From assembly GCF_001888165.1 (NCBI RefSeq), contig NZ_CP015455.1, positions 3,032,001-3,096,000 on the forward strand: DNA of 64,000 nucleotides, written 5' to 3'. Made by a program: the position numbers and the translations under genes. Positions 1-7,829 of the stretch are shown one piece after another. Each line of letters begins with the position of its first letter. Position 1 is the first letter of the stretch. The DNA is from Syntrophotalea acetylenica. Lineage in GTDB: Bacteria; Desulfobacterota; Desulfuromonadia; Desulfuromonadales; Syntrophotaleaceae. Under the pieces are notes generated by a model. The model did not search any database. It worked only from the letters and a program-made list of their open reading frames with translations, and was not told where the DNA came from.

Positions 1-693
1 GTTGCCTCGAACTCCGATGTTGACCTCGGTAATTTCCGGATTGCCGTAGGCTTTGGTATTGGCCTCGTCCAGAAGCGCCATGGTGGTAACAGCGAATTCC
101 CCTGCTTTCAGGACCATGGCCACCATGTCATCGGTGGAAAGGTCGCTGGTGGTAGAGGCCAGAGCCTCCATCAAAAAACCGTAAATCTCTTCCTTTTCAT
201 GACCCAGAACAGCCGCATGATCGGCATAGGCTGCAATGCCTTTACAGCCGATGATTAACAGTTCCCGCAAGGAGCGCACATCCTGGTTCTGCGCCGCGGT
301 GATCCGTACCGTTTCGGATTGAGCCTTGGACTGCAGGTCGGACCGGTCCCGCGGCGTCCAGGTGGCACATTCAGGCAGATTGTCGGGCACGTTGTCACCG
401 AGCCTGGACTTGAGACGGCCTCGAACCTCTAGCGCTTCCTCGATGCGAGCAATAATGGCGTCATCGGCCCAGGCTACATTGGTAATGGTCGTGAAAAGAG
501 CCTGACACAAAAAACGTCCCGCATCCTTATCCACAGGGCCCTGCTGTTTCAACGCCTCCGCATAAACCGCAATGCCTTTACAGACAAAAATAAGCAGGTC
601 CTGAAGATCGGCAGTTGTTTCAGGCTTGCCGCAAACACCCTTTATGGTGCAGCCCTGATTTTTTGCCGTTTCCTGACATTGAAAACAAAACAT
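1..693 (-). CDS. hcp: Hybrid cluster protein (hydroxylamine reductase), N-terminal part
   Basis: Partial gene running off the left edge; 231 codons are present of a family usually about 550 residues long. The N-terminus MFCFQCQET carries Cys3, Cys6, Cys15 and Cys21 (CX2CX8CX5C), the spacing of class I Hcp from strict anaerobes, which ligates the proximal Fe-S cubane; the hybrid Fe-S-O cluster ligands lie beyond the window. Family members reduce hydroxylamine and NO and are made under nitrosative or nitrate stress in the cytoplasm. The start has a GGAG ribosome site seven bases upstream. A 23-bp dyad about 80 bp upstream could be an operator. Identification is firm; the physiological substrate is inferred from the family. 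Confidence 0.93.
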   Translation of the reverse strand, partial: MFCFQCQETAKNQGCTIKGVCGKPETTADLQDLLIFVCKGIAVYAEALKQQGPVDKDAGRFLCQALFTTITNVAWADDAIIARIEEALEVRGRLKSRLGDNVPDNLPECATWTPRDRSDLQSKAQSETVRITAAQNQDVRSLRELLIIGCKGIAAYADHAAVLGHEKEEIYGFLMEALASTTSDLSTDDMVAMVLKAGEFAVTTMALLDEANTKAYGNPEITEVNIGVRGN

Positions 694-769
694 GCCTTTT
701 CTCCTTTGTTGAGCTGCTACGACCGATGTCAGTGCAGAATGCCTGCATCCCGCCAGCAGCCATTCCCCT

Positions 770-792
770 GATAAACTGGAAAAAGTTTATCG
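770..792. promoter_or_regulatory. Inverted repeat upstream of hcp (possible operator)
   Basis: A perfect 8-bp inverted repeat, GATAAACT-N7-AGTTTATC, lies 77 bp upstream of the hcp start. Its 23-bp size and symmetry suit a dimeric regulator. It does not match the TTGT(G)A-type FNR/HcpR dyad that I would expect for hcp, so the cognate factor is unknown. It also abuts a repeat element that starts at about 799. Confidence 0.35.
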
Positions 793-798
793 AGTCTA

Positions 799-940
799 GT
801 TTTCATCCGGAAACGGCTTTTTTCCGCCGTGGCGGCGTCAATCCGCAGGCTTGCTTGTGCGGCGTACCGATGTACGCCTCCTCGCAACCCCTTGATTTCC
901 TTGCCACAACGAAAAATAGCTCGTTTCCCATATGAAAACC
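799..940. repeat. MITE-like intergenic repeat with imperfect terminal inverted repeats
   Basis: The left arm (about 799-825, core TTTTCATCCGGAAACGGC) is mirrored by an imperfect inverted copy at 911-940 (reverse complement core TTTTCATATGGGAAACG). Between them is about 85 bp of noncoding sequence with small GC-rich dyads. The left arm recurs as single copies at 20852-20882 and 58638-58671, both also just upstream of genes. No transposase is present; a small non-autonomous element or structured intergenic repeat family is inferred. Confidence 0.5.
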
Positions 941-945
941 ACGAT

Positions 946-974
946 GTATCCATCCGGAGTTTCCGGATGGATAC
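946..974. repeat. Perfect 13-bp-arm hairpin, CATCCGGA family
   Basis: GTATCCATCCGGA and its exact reverse complement are separated by GTT. The core CATCCGGA/TCCGGATG recurs at 5407-5423 and 33024-33042, always between genes. No clear T-run follows on either strand, so a normal intrinsic terminator is not supported. Confidence 0.5.
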
Positions 975-1058
975 GAGTCTATCTCTTTTCATAAACTACG
1001 CCCCAAGATTCAAGATGACCTGAAGCGGACTAAAAAAGTTATTTTTTGTAAATATTCT

Positions 1059-1391
1059 TTATTTTTGATCACGCCAATAGTTGTTTGCTGCCGCAACCGT
1101 CTGAAAATTGATAGCTATTACCTGCGAACATGCGATCAAGGCATCAGGATCTCGTGAATAGACCTCTCTAAGCATAAATAGAACATTTTTGTCTTTTTGT
1201 GTTGTGGTTACTCCTTTCCTGGAAAGTTTCACAGCAAGTTGAAATCCTTCTTCAGGTGTTTTTGTTATCAAGGTCAAGGGGGTCTCTTCTTTTTTTGCCG
1301 TGGCTTGAGAGTCGCTGGATTGCGCTGCCAATGCAGTCGTTACAATTAAAAAACCAAAGACAAGAAAAATAACCGTTCCATTAATTTTCAT
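1059..1391 (-). CDS. Small secreted protein of unknown function
   Basis: A 110-residue protein beginning with a typical Sec signal peptide: Lys at position 2, a hydrophobic core over residues 5-20 and a likely cleavage after ALA at about 22. The mature part of about 88 residues is polar, with one Cys, and matches no family I recognise. The start is supported by AAAGGAG eight bases upstream. It stands alone, minus strand, in an AT-richer area than its neighbours. Its product is probably periplasmic; function cannot be assigned. Confidence 0.65.
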   Translation of the reverse strand: MKINGTVIFLVFGFLIVTTALAAQSSDSQATAKKEETPLTLITKTPEEGFQLAVKLSRKGVTTTQKDKNVLFMLREVYSRDPDALIACSQVIAINFQTVAAANNYWRDQK

Positions 1392-1801
1392 GGCATTCTC
1401 CTTTGAGTTTATGCAGTGTGGTGCTGGCAGAATTTATCTTCAATATTTCCAAGACGTCATCAACACCATCCCGCGCCCCGGGCAATCATTCGCCGCTATA
1501 AACATCACCAGTCAACCACCACTCTCACTCTGCCGGTGGTCGGAATCCGCCGCGAAGAGAAGACAAGGGACTGTTGACAGTCAACGGTTGACAGGGGCTT
1601 GCTGCCATTAAAACTATCAGAATAAAAGCGATAAGCAACCGGTCCAGTGCCATCTCGAAATCGAGTCTCGATGCGTCTTCGAAATCCGTTCCAGAAAAGA
1701 AGATCGGAAAAAACAGAGCGGGAGGATTCCCACGGTACCGTGCGATGTAAACTCGGAAGGTCCTGTATTAAACGGACCCCCTTTCCTTCATTTTAATCAT
1801 A

Positions 1802-1830
1802 TTGAAAACACCATGCGGTTCTGATATCAT
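1802..1830 (+). promoter_or_regulatory. Sigma-70-like promoter of candidate sRNA
   Basis: TTGAAA at 1802-1807 and TATCAT at 1825-1830 are separated by 17 bp, each one base off consensus. Transcription would start near 1837. No protein-coding gene follows before an intrinsic terminator at 1977-2013. Confidence 0.5.
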
Positions 1831-1836
1831 TGTAGC

Positions 1837-2013
1837 ATGAAACTGAATATTATGCGGAAAAAGAAACTTATATTTACATCCACCCCCTTAGCGCACTGCA
1901 GGCCGGCAGTGGGCAACTTGGGGCGCGCTGCATTATTTTGATCTAGCGTTCATTTTTCCCAAGACTCATTTTCGCCAGGCCACAGACTTTCACAGTCTGT
2001 GGCCTTTTTCTTT
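1837..2013 (+). ncRNA. Candidate small RNA bounded by promoter and terminator
   Basis: About 177 nt lie between a good promoter (1802-1830) and a strong terminator (1977-2013) with no credible coding sequence. Internally, ACTGC and GCAGT around 1894-1910 can pair, within a larger GCGC/GCGC closing stem, followed by a less structured AU-rich stretch. The size resembles 6S RNA, but the two ends are not complementary, so 6S is unlikely. No known RNA family was recognised; the call rests on signals and the absence of a gene. Confidence 0.4.
1977..2013 (+). terminator. Intrinsic terminator
   Basis: AGGCCACAGACT and its exact reverse complement form a 12-bp stem with a 5-nt loop, followed by TTTTTCTTT on the plus strand. 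The minus strand has no T-run, so it works for a plus-strand transcript, the candidate sRNA. Confidence 0.85.
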
Positions 2014-2041
2014 GTGTCTGCACTTTATAAAGGAAAGCGCA

Positions 2042-2170
2042 ATGTTGGCCGAACCAACGCCGGAACAGGGGCTTCTGTCCATGTTGGTGGCTCCAATTCT
2101 GGTTTTTCTTGCTCGCATTCTCGCGGCCAGCATCGGCATCCTGCGGATTATTTTCGTCTCCGGGGACTGA
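2042..2170 (+). CDS. 42-residue hydrophobic small protein
   Basis: A short open frame (ATG to TGA) encodes MLAEPTPEQGLLSML followed by a hydrophobic, Pro-containing stretch to about residue 38 and ending VSGD. AAGGAAAG lies 6-7 bases before the ATG, a good ribosome site. One transmembrane or amphipathic helix is predicted by eye over residues 12-39, with Arg at 25 and 36. It sits right after the sRNA terminator and 97 bp before rnk, same strand, so it may be in the rnk leader or operon. It resembles no family I know; expression is unproven. Confidence 0.5.
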   Translation: MLAEPTPEQGLLSMLVAPILVFLARILAASIGILRIIFVSGD

Positions 2171-2267
2171 AGTCCCTTCAGGTTTTGTCGAATCGTTCAT
2201 CTGGATCCTGGCCTCCAATCAAATTTTCAGTAACCAGCAAAACACTTTTACTTATGGAGAAACCATC

Positions 2268-2684
2268 ATGAAAAAGAGAATGATCTATATCACCGAAACA
2301 GACTACGAGAAACTCGAAGAACTGATCGATGGCATGAAACGCAGTGGCGTCCGTGACCGAGACGATTTGAACAGCCTTGAGGAGGAGTTGGACAAATGCA
2401 AAATCGTCGACCAAAGGGAGGTCCCGTCCAATGTCGTCACCCTCAACTCCCGGATCAGATTCAGGGACCTGGACACCGGCCAGGAGACGATTACAACCCT
2501 GGTTTTTCCCAATAAGGCCAATTTTTCCGAAGGCCGAATTTCAGTAACCTCGCAAATAGGAACAGCGTTGCTCGGCTACACCGTGGGAGATGTTATTGAA
2601 TGGAAAGTTCGTGCCGGCAATAAAACCATTCGAATCGAGGAGATAATTTATCAGCCGGAAGCAGCGGGGGATTATCACTTGTAG
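2268..2684 (+). CDS. rnk: Nucleoside diphosphate kinase regulator (Rnk/GreA-B-like)
   Basis: 138 residues, the usual Rnk length. An N-terminal helical part (MIYITETDYEKLEEL, with DRDDLNSLEEELD) is followed by a GreA/GreB C-terminal-type domain with the family motif GTALLGYTVGDVIEW near residues 101-115. Rnk binds RNA polymerase near the secondary channel and was named for effects on nucleoside diphosphate kinase. The chosen ATG has GGAG nine bases upstream; an in-frame extension to 2109 lacks a ribosome site and overlaps the small hydrophobic peptide. No partner gene follows on this strand. Confidence 0.88.
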   Translation: MKKRMIYITETDYEKLEELIDGMKRSGVRDRDDLNSLEEELDKCKIVDQREVPSNVVTLNSRIRFRDLDTGQETITTLVFPNKANFSEGRISVTSQIGTALLGYTVGDVIEWKVRAGNKTIRIEEIIYQPEAAGDYHL

Positions 2685-2811
2685 ACGGGTTTATGCGGAA
2701 AAAGCTGCGAAGCGGGATGGATGAGGGTTGAGTTTGTCGGCCACCCCGTGCTTGACCAGAGTGAGGAAGAAGTGCAGATTGTCGTAAAGCTTGAGCGGCA
2801 ATTCCAGGAAC

Positions 2812-2852
2812 AAAAAAAGCAAAGGCCCAGCCGTTAACGGCCGGGCCTTTGC
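2812..2852 (-). terminator. Intrinsic terminator of the serS/tRNA island
   Basis: GCAAAGGCCCAGCCGT pairs with ACGGCCGGGCCTTTGC (one G-U type mismatch) and is followed on the minus strand by seven T's. It lies nine bases after the last tRNA of the island. Confidence 0.85.
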
Positions 2853-2860
2853 TATAAAAA

Positions 2861-2948
2861 TGGCGGAGGGGGTGGGATTCGAACCCACGGTACCTTGCGG
2901 TACAACAGATTTCGAGTCTGTCACCTTCGACCTCTCGGACACCCCTCC
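2861..2948 (-). tRNA. tRNA-Ser (anticodon CGA)
   Basis: An 88-nt class II tRNA. Acceptor GGAGGGG pairs with CCCCTCC; the anticodon loop is CTCGAAA; a long variable arm (GTACCGCAAGGTAC) and GTTCGAATC T-loop are present; CCA is encoded. It reads UCG codons and is last in the serS cluster. Confidence 0.95.
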
Positions 2949-2959
2949 GCTATTTGTTG

Positions 2960-3481
2960 CTACTTTTCGGGATTGAACGGATCGCCTTCGGCGTCCTGTT
3001 GCCTGCGCTGCTTTTTTTCGGCCCGCAATTGCCGAAAAAAACCGCTCAGCATCTCGCCGCATTGCTGTTTAAGTACGCCTTCGGTAACCGCGACCCGATG
3101 ATTGAAACGCTCGTCCTGCGAAAAATCGAAAACCGAACCGACGGCGCCGACGCGCGGGTCGCGACAGCCGAACACCAATCGCGGAATGCGGGCCAGGATG
3201 ATGGCTCCCATGCACATAACACAGGGTTCCAGTGTTACATACATGGTACAACCAATCAGCCGCCAGGAGCCGAGCGCCGCGGCCGCCTGCCGGATGGCGA
3301 TCATCTCGGCGTGGGTGGTGGGATCGTTGCTGGTTTCCCGCAGGTTGTGCCCGCGCCCGATAATTTCGCCGTCCTTAACGACAACAGCCCCGACGGGAAC
3401 CTCACCCAGCCTTGCGGCGGTTGAGGCCTCCACCAGGGCCTCTTGCATAAAGCCCCTGTCTTGCTCGTGATCAAGATCCAC
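2960..3481 (-). CDS. tadA: tRNA-specific adenosine deaminase
   Basis: Deaminates A34 to inosine in tRNA-Arg(ACG). The zinc site is complete: HAEM supplies the His ligand and catalytic Glu, and PCVMC the two Cys ligands (TLEPCVMCMGA). Length of 173 residues from GTG fits bacterial TadA; alignment to known N-termini (about 8-11 residues before the FMQEALVEA helix) favours GTG at 3481, although ATG at 3448 has a better AGGGG ribosome site. Longer frames read into the upstream tRNA and are not real. The gene lies 19 bp after its own substrate, tRNA-Arg(ACG), on the same strand, and before tRNA-Ser(CGA), so all are likely processed from one transcript. Confidence 0.93.
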   Translation of the reverse strand: MDLDHEQDRGFMQEALVEASTAARLGEVPVGAVVVKDGEIIGRGHNLRETSNDPTTHAEMIAIRQAAAALGSWRLIGCTMYVTLEPCVMCMGAIILARIPRLVFGCRDPRVGAVGSVFDFSQDERFNHRVAVTEGVLKQQCGEMLSGFFRQLRAEKKQRRQQDAEGDPFNPEK

Positions 3482-3500
3482 GGGGTCGGTATTTGTTAAA

Positions 3501-3577
<77 letters not shown>

Positions 3578-3661
3578 GTGTTCAAGAGGTGCTTTTATCG
3601 CCGATTTGGCTTTGTTTGTCAACTTTTTTTACCATGTCGGCATTATTTTTTTGGCATATTA

Positions 3662-3757
<96 letters not shown>

Positions 3758-3838
3758 GTATTGCTTCTTCGATTACGCTCTATTGAGCTGCCGTGTGGGA
3801 TATGCCATCCCATACAACGATCTTATACTATGTTTATA

Positions 3839-3859
3839 TGGCGGAGGAGGTAGGATTCG
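3839..3859 (-). repeat. Partial tRNA-Ser 3' end (direct repeat of 3999-4019)
   Basis: These 21 bp exactly repeat the 3' end (CCA, acceptor strand and part of the T-arm) of tRNA-Ser(TGA), 160 bp away in the same orientation. Similarity continues after a 2-base gap (CCCAC) and then fades. The 139 bp between the copies (3860-3998) hold no gene. Duplicated tRNA 3' ends are what site-specific integrases leave, but unequal recombination or decay of a duplicated tRNA also fit. Confidence 0.6.
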
Positions 3860-3998
3860 CCCACTCTGTCACCCACATCACGCGGGCTCCTGCGTAGGCT
3901 CCCCTGCACTCGCTGACGCGGACGTCCTGTCCGCTTTTCTGACATTGGGTCAGCGCTCGCTCCGCTTCGAATCCTTGTAATTCTTTGCGGTATTGTTT

Positions 3999-4084
3999 TG
4001 GCGGAGGAGGTAGGATTCGAACCCACGGTGCTTTCGCACAACGGTTTTCAAGACCGCCGCCTTAAACCACTCGGCCACTCCTCC
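3999..4084 (-). tRNA. tRNA-Ser (anticodon TGA)
   Basis: 86-nt class II tRNA directly downstream of serS (17 bp). Acceptor GGAGGAG/CTCCTCC, anticodon loop CTTGAAA, variable arm GTGCGAAAGCAC, encoded CCA. Reads UCA/UCG/UCU codons. Confidence 0.96.
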
Positions 4085-4101
4085 GTGGATCGAGTCCAAC
4101 C

Positions 4102-5373
4102 TTATCCGGCAATTCTTTCCATGCCGCCCATGTAGGGGCGCAACGCCTCGGGTATAAGCACCGAACCGTCCTGTTGCTGGTAATTTTCCAGTATCGCTAC
4201 CACCGTGCGACCCACGGCCAAGCCGGAACCGTTGAGGGTGTGCACCAACTCAGGCTTGCCCTTTTCTTCGCGACGGAAGCGAATTGCCGCGCGACGGGCC
4301 TGAAATTCACGAAAATTCGAACAGGAAGATATCTCCCTGTAAGTCTGCTGGCCCGGCAACCACACTTCGATATCGAAGGTCCGCGCTGCAGAGAATCCGA
4401 TATCGCCAGTGCACAGGTCAACCACCCGATAGGGCAGATTCAGACGGCGCAAGACTTCTTCGGCATTGTCCAGCAACTTGAGCAGCTCCCGATCCGAGTC
4501 TTCGGGGCGTACAAACTTGACCAGCTCGACCTTGTTGAACTGGTGCTGGCGGATCAGTCCGCGGGTATCGCGACCGTGGGAACCGGCCTCCTTGCGGAAA
4601 CAGGGCGTGTAGGCCGCGTAGCACAGGGGCAGTTCGCCATCCGCCAGAATCTCGTCGCGGTGAATATTGGTCACCGGCACTTCGGCGGTCGGGATCAGGA
4701 AAAAATCGGGATCGTCCAGATGAAAAAGATCGCTCTCAAACTTGGGGAGTTGTCCCGTCCCCGTCATGGTGTCCCTGTTTACCATAAAGGGCGGCAGAAT
4801 TTCAACATATTTGTGCTCGCAGGTGTGCAGGTCGAGCATGAAATTGATCAGCGCCCGTTCCAGGCGCGCTCCGGCTCCTTTGTACAGAGCAAAGCGGGCG
4901 CCGGTCAGTTTGCCGGCCCGCTCGAAATCGAGAATGCCGAGCCGTTCGCCGATATCCCAGTGAGCCTGGGGCTCGAAATCGAATACGGGCAACTGTCCCC
5001 AGCGTCTGACCTCGACGTTGTCATCCTCGGAAGCCCCTACGGGACATTCCTCATGGGGCAGGTTGGGCAGGGTCATGAGCAGATTGCGCAACTCGTCTTC
5101 GACCTGTTTGAGCTCGTCATCCAGATCCTTGATGCGCACCGACACGTCCTTCATGCGCGCGATCTCGCCCTGCACCTGGCTCTTGTCCCTGGTTTTGCCG
5201 ATAAGAGCCGATACCTGGTTCTTCTCGGCCTTGAGGGCTTCGCTCTCTCCCAGCAGATTGCGCCGACGGGCATCCAGATCGGAAAAGGTGGACAGATCGA
5301 CGGCACCGCCCCGGGTTGCGAGCCGAGTTTCGGCTTCAGCAAAATTTTCACGCACAAATTTCAGATCCAGCAT
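4102..5373 (-). CDS. serS: Seryl-tRNA synthetase
   Basis: Charges tRNA-Ser with serine. 423 residues, the normal class II SerRS size. An N-terminal antiparallel coiled coil (about residues 25-105, rich in Lys/Glu) binds the long variable arm; the catalytic core has motif 2 ([20 protein letters not shown], near 265-285) and motif 3 ([10 protein letters not shown], near 383-392). ATG start [10 protein letters not shown] is the conserved N-terminus. Three serine tRNA genes, all SerRS substrates, follow on the same strand. An upstream T-box is not evident. Confidence 0.98.
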   Translation of the reverse strand: MLDLKFVRENFAEAETRLATRGGAVDLSTFSDLDARRRNLLGESEALKAEKNQVSALIGKTRDKSQVQGEIARMKDVSVRIKDLDDELKQVEDELRNLLMTLPNLPHEECPVGASEDDNVEVRRWGQLPVFDFEPQAHWDIGERLGILDFERAGKLTGARFALYKGAGARLERALINFMLDLHTCEHKYVEILPPFMVNRDTMTGTGQLPKFESDLFHLDDPDFFLIPTAEVPVTNIHRDEILADGELPLCYAAYTPCFRKEAGSHGRDTRGLIRQHQFNKVELVKFVRPEDSDRELLKLLDNAEEVLRRLNLPYRVVDLCTGDIGFSAARTFDIEVWLPGQQTYREISSCSNFREFQARRAAIRFRREEKGKPELVHTLNGSGLAVGRTVVAILENYQQQDGSVLIPEALRPYMGGMERIAG

Positions 5374-5400
5374 GGGACTCTCCCGCTATCGGCGAAGGTA

Positions 5401-5430
5401 GTGTGCATCCGGAGGCTCCGGATAAAACAC
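5401..5430. repeat. CATCCGGA-family hairpin
   Basis: ATCCGGA-GGC-TCCGGAT (5407-5423) with outer GTGT/ACAC pairing, upstream of serS. It is the same core as at 946-974 and 33024-33042. Confidence 0.45.
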
Positions 5431-5449
5431 CCGGCAAGGGCCTTTTTAT

Positions 5450-6058
5450 CTAGCACTTATCATCAGGGCAGTCAACCGCATTTGCGCCGTGGCGGCCATT
5501 GACCCACCAGTCGCTATCGCCGTCGAACCACCAGCGCGTCGAATCGGTGCACCAGATATCCCCGGCCAGTTTGCGCGCCAGGTCGGTTTTGAGGCGCCGC
5601 ACGGCAAACGGGTACCATTCATCGGCGTATCGATTGCCGAGATCCTTGTACTCTTTGAGGGCCAGGATCATTTCTAGCTGATCGGCATCATGAGCCAGAA
5701 GGGCCTCGCGCGTCTGGCAATTGGAAAATTCCGCCAGGGTCCGGCGGTATTCTTCACCAAAAGGCAGGTTCGCCGCCAGATCATCGACAGCGGCCTGCTC
5801 GTTGGCCTGGACATATTTCTTGTTTACATAATTGAGATCACCGAGGCGCGCTTCGGGGACATCGTGAAACAGGCACAACTGCAATACCCGCCCGACATCC
5901 GCCTGTCCGTCGAGACGCGCCAGACTGAATCCGATCACCGCGGTGCGAAAGGAATGTTCTGCAACCGATTCGGCGCCGGAACCGAGAAACTGAAATCCGG
6001 TGCGGGGGGTTCGTTTGAGCATGCCGACTTCAAAAAAGAAATGTGCCAGATTCTTCAT
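5450..6058 (-). CDS. HD-domain phosphohydrolase (YfbR/HDDC2-like 5'-deoxynucleotidase)
   Basis: 202 residues. Metal-binding HD-superfamily signature: AEHSFRTAV (His about 33), LFHDVPEARLGD (His-Asp about 63-64) and the late Asp in HDADQLEMI. This order is typical of the YfbR/HDDC2 group that removes phosphate from deoxynucleoside 5'-monophosphates. The start MKNLAHFFFEVG follows an AGGACC site; longer in-frame versions to 6484 run into the fumC promoter and are rejected. The C-terminal tail after about residue 170 is Trp/Asp-rich and not part of the usual fold. Located between serS and fumC, probably a single-gene unit. Confidence 0.8.
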   Translation of the reverse strand: MKNLAHFFFEVGMLKRTPRTGFQFLGSGAESVAEHSFRTAVIGFSLARLDGQADVGRVLQLCLFHDVPEARLGDLNYVNKKYVQANEQAAVDDLAANLPFGEEYRRTLAEFSNCQTREALLAHDADQLEMILALKEYKDLGNRYADEWYPFAVRRLKTDLARKLAGDIWCTDSTRWWFDGDSDWWVNGRHGANAVDCPDDKC

Positions 6059-6124
6059 AGGGGTCCTGTCTTGAAATGGCTTTTCAGGTACCGGGACGCA
6101 GCCGTGTGCGATGCGGCGCAAGCG

Positions 6125-6153
6125 TTGACAGACTGCGAACGGTTGTCTATTCT
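6125..6153 (+). promoter_or_regulatory. Sigma-70-like promoter of fumC
   Basis: TTGACA (perfect -35) and TATTCT with a 17-bp spacer, about 68 bp before the fumC start; transcription start expected near 6160. Confidence 0.65.
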
Positions 6154-6220
6154 CAACATCAAAATTGCCACTATCCCGTTCTGCTACGGTTACGACTGCC
6201 TTGCAATGGAGACAATAATA

Positions 6221-7627
6221 ATGACTGCGACGAGAATTGAAAAGGATTCCATGGGCACCATGGAAGTTCCCGCGTCGGCCCTCTACGGTGCGCAGACGGC
6301 ACGGGCACTGGTGAATTTCCCCATTTCCGGCCAGCGTTTTTCGCGCCCTTTTATCCGCGCCCTGGGCCTCATCAAACGCTATGCCGCCCAGGCCAATCTG
6401 GAACTGGGCATGCTCGACGAACAACGCGCCAAAGCCATCATGCAGGCCGCCGACGAGGTCATAAACGGCGAACTGGATGAACACTTCGTGCTGGATATCT
6501 TTCAGACCGGATCGGGCACCAGCACCAACATGAATGCCAACGAAGTCATTGCCAACCGCGCCGCGCAGATTCTGGGCAAGGCGGTCGGATCAAGGGCGGT
6601 ACACCCCAACGATCATGTTAACCTCGGCCAGTCGAGCAATGACGTCATCCCGACCGCCATCCACATTGCCACGGCGCTGGAAACCCGCGCCACCCTGGTC
6701 AAGGCACTGTTCAGCATGCAGGAAGCCCTCGGTGAAAAAGCCCTGGCCTTCAACGACATTATCAAAATCGGCCGCACCCACCTGCAGGATGCCACGCCGG
6801 TGCGGCTGGGCCAGGTCTTTTCAGGCTATGCCCGGCAACTGGCGCTGGCCATCCGCAGCATCGAAAACGCCGCAGAGAACCTGCTGGAGCTGGCCCTGGG
6901 CGGCACCGCCGTCGGCACCGGCCTCAACACGCACCCGCGATTCGCCTCTCGCGTCATCGCGGCTATCGCGGACGAAACCGGACTTGCCTTCCGTGAAGCT
7001 AGCAACCACTTCGAGGCTCAGGCAGCCAAGGATGCGCTGGTTGAAGCCAGCGGCGCCCTGAAACGCACCGCCTGCGCCCTGTTCAAGATCGCCAACGACA
7101 TCCGCCTGCTCGGCAGCGGACCGCGCTGCGGCATCGGTGAGCTGTTGCTGCCACCGGTGCAGCCGGGCAGCTCGATCATGCCGGGCAAGGTCAACCCGGT
7201 CATGGCCGAAAGCCTGATGCAGGTCTGCGGTCAGGTGGTCGGCAACGATGCGGCCATCACCCTGGGAGGTTTGTCCGGCAACTTCGAGCTGAATGTCATG
7301 ATGCCCCTCATGGCCCACAACCTGCTGCAATCCATTGCCCTGCTGGCCGCCGCCGCCACCGAGTTCACGAAGCGCTGCCTGACCGGACTGGAAGCCGACC
7401 GCGGGCGTTGCGAATCGCTGGTGGAGCAGAGCCTGGCCATGTGCACGGCGCTGGCCCCGGTCATCGGCTACGACCGGGCGGCGGACATCGCCAAGCAGGC
7501 TTATGCCAGCGGCCGCACGGTGCGGGAAATCGCCATGGAGCAGCAGGTGCTGCCAGAAGAGAAACTGGCCCGCATCCTCGACCCGCGCCCCATGACCGAG
7601 GCAGGCATCCCGGGCAAGACCCGCTGA
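6221..7627 (+). CDS. fumC: Class II fumarate hydratase
   Basis: Interconverts fumarate and malate in the TCA cycle without an Fe-S cluster. 468 residues. Conserved blocks of the fumarase/aspartase superfamily are in order: ALYGAQTARALVNF near 20, GSGTSTNMNANEV near 95, QSSNDVIPTA near 137, GRTHLQDATPV near 185 and the signature GSSIMPGKVNPV near 317. GLSGNFELNVMMP rather than the aspartase-type sequence favours fumarase over aspartate ammonia-lyase. ATG follows TGGAG; an in-frame upstream extension into the HD-domain gene is not real. Monocistronic by context. Confidence 0.92.
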   Translation: MTATRIEKDSMGTMEVPASALYGAQTARALVNFPISGQRFSRPFIRALGLIKRYAAQANLELGMLDEQRAKAIMQAADEVINGELDEHFVLDIFQTGSGTSTNMNANEVIANRAAQILGKAVGSRAVHPNDHVNLGQSSNDVIPTAIHIATALETRATLVKALFSMQEALGEKALAFNDIIKIGRTHLQDATPVRLGQVFSGYARQLALAIRSIENAAENLLELALGGTAVGTGLNTHPRFASRVIAAIADETGLAFREASNHFEAQAAKDALVEASGALKRTACALFKIANDIRLLGSGPRCGIGELLLPPVQPGSSIMPGKVNPVMAESLMQVCGQVVGNDAAITLGGLSGNFELNVMMPLMAHNLLQSIALLAAAATEFTKRCLTGLEADRGRCESLVEQSLAMCTALAPVIGYDRAADIAKQAYASGRTVREIAMEQQVLPEEKLARILDPRPMTEAGIPGKTR

Positions 7628-7829
7628 CCGGTCTTTTCGACCCCACGTCGAGGGCGGCCGCGGCTTTCCTGTCCGGCCGTTCTCGACGCCGCGCCGCAAC
7701 CTGTGGATTGCCTGTGAATCGTCGCGCGCGCGACCTTCGAAAAACCCGCCAAACGCCTTCAATCCGGCACATCAGGCTTTTCAACAGCTGTGGACAGCGC
7801 CGCGGCAAGAGCGGCCGCCTGCCCCCCTG

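Noticed and set aside
1837-2013. 6S RNA
   Set aside because: Size fits, but the ends do not pair and no central bubble framed by stems can be drawn.
5690-6220. N-terminal extension of fumC
   Set aside because: It lies antisense to the HD-domain gene and across a good promoter; fumarase homology begins only after 6221.
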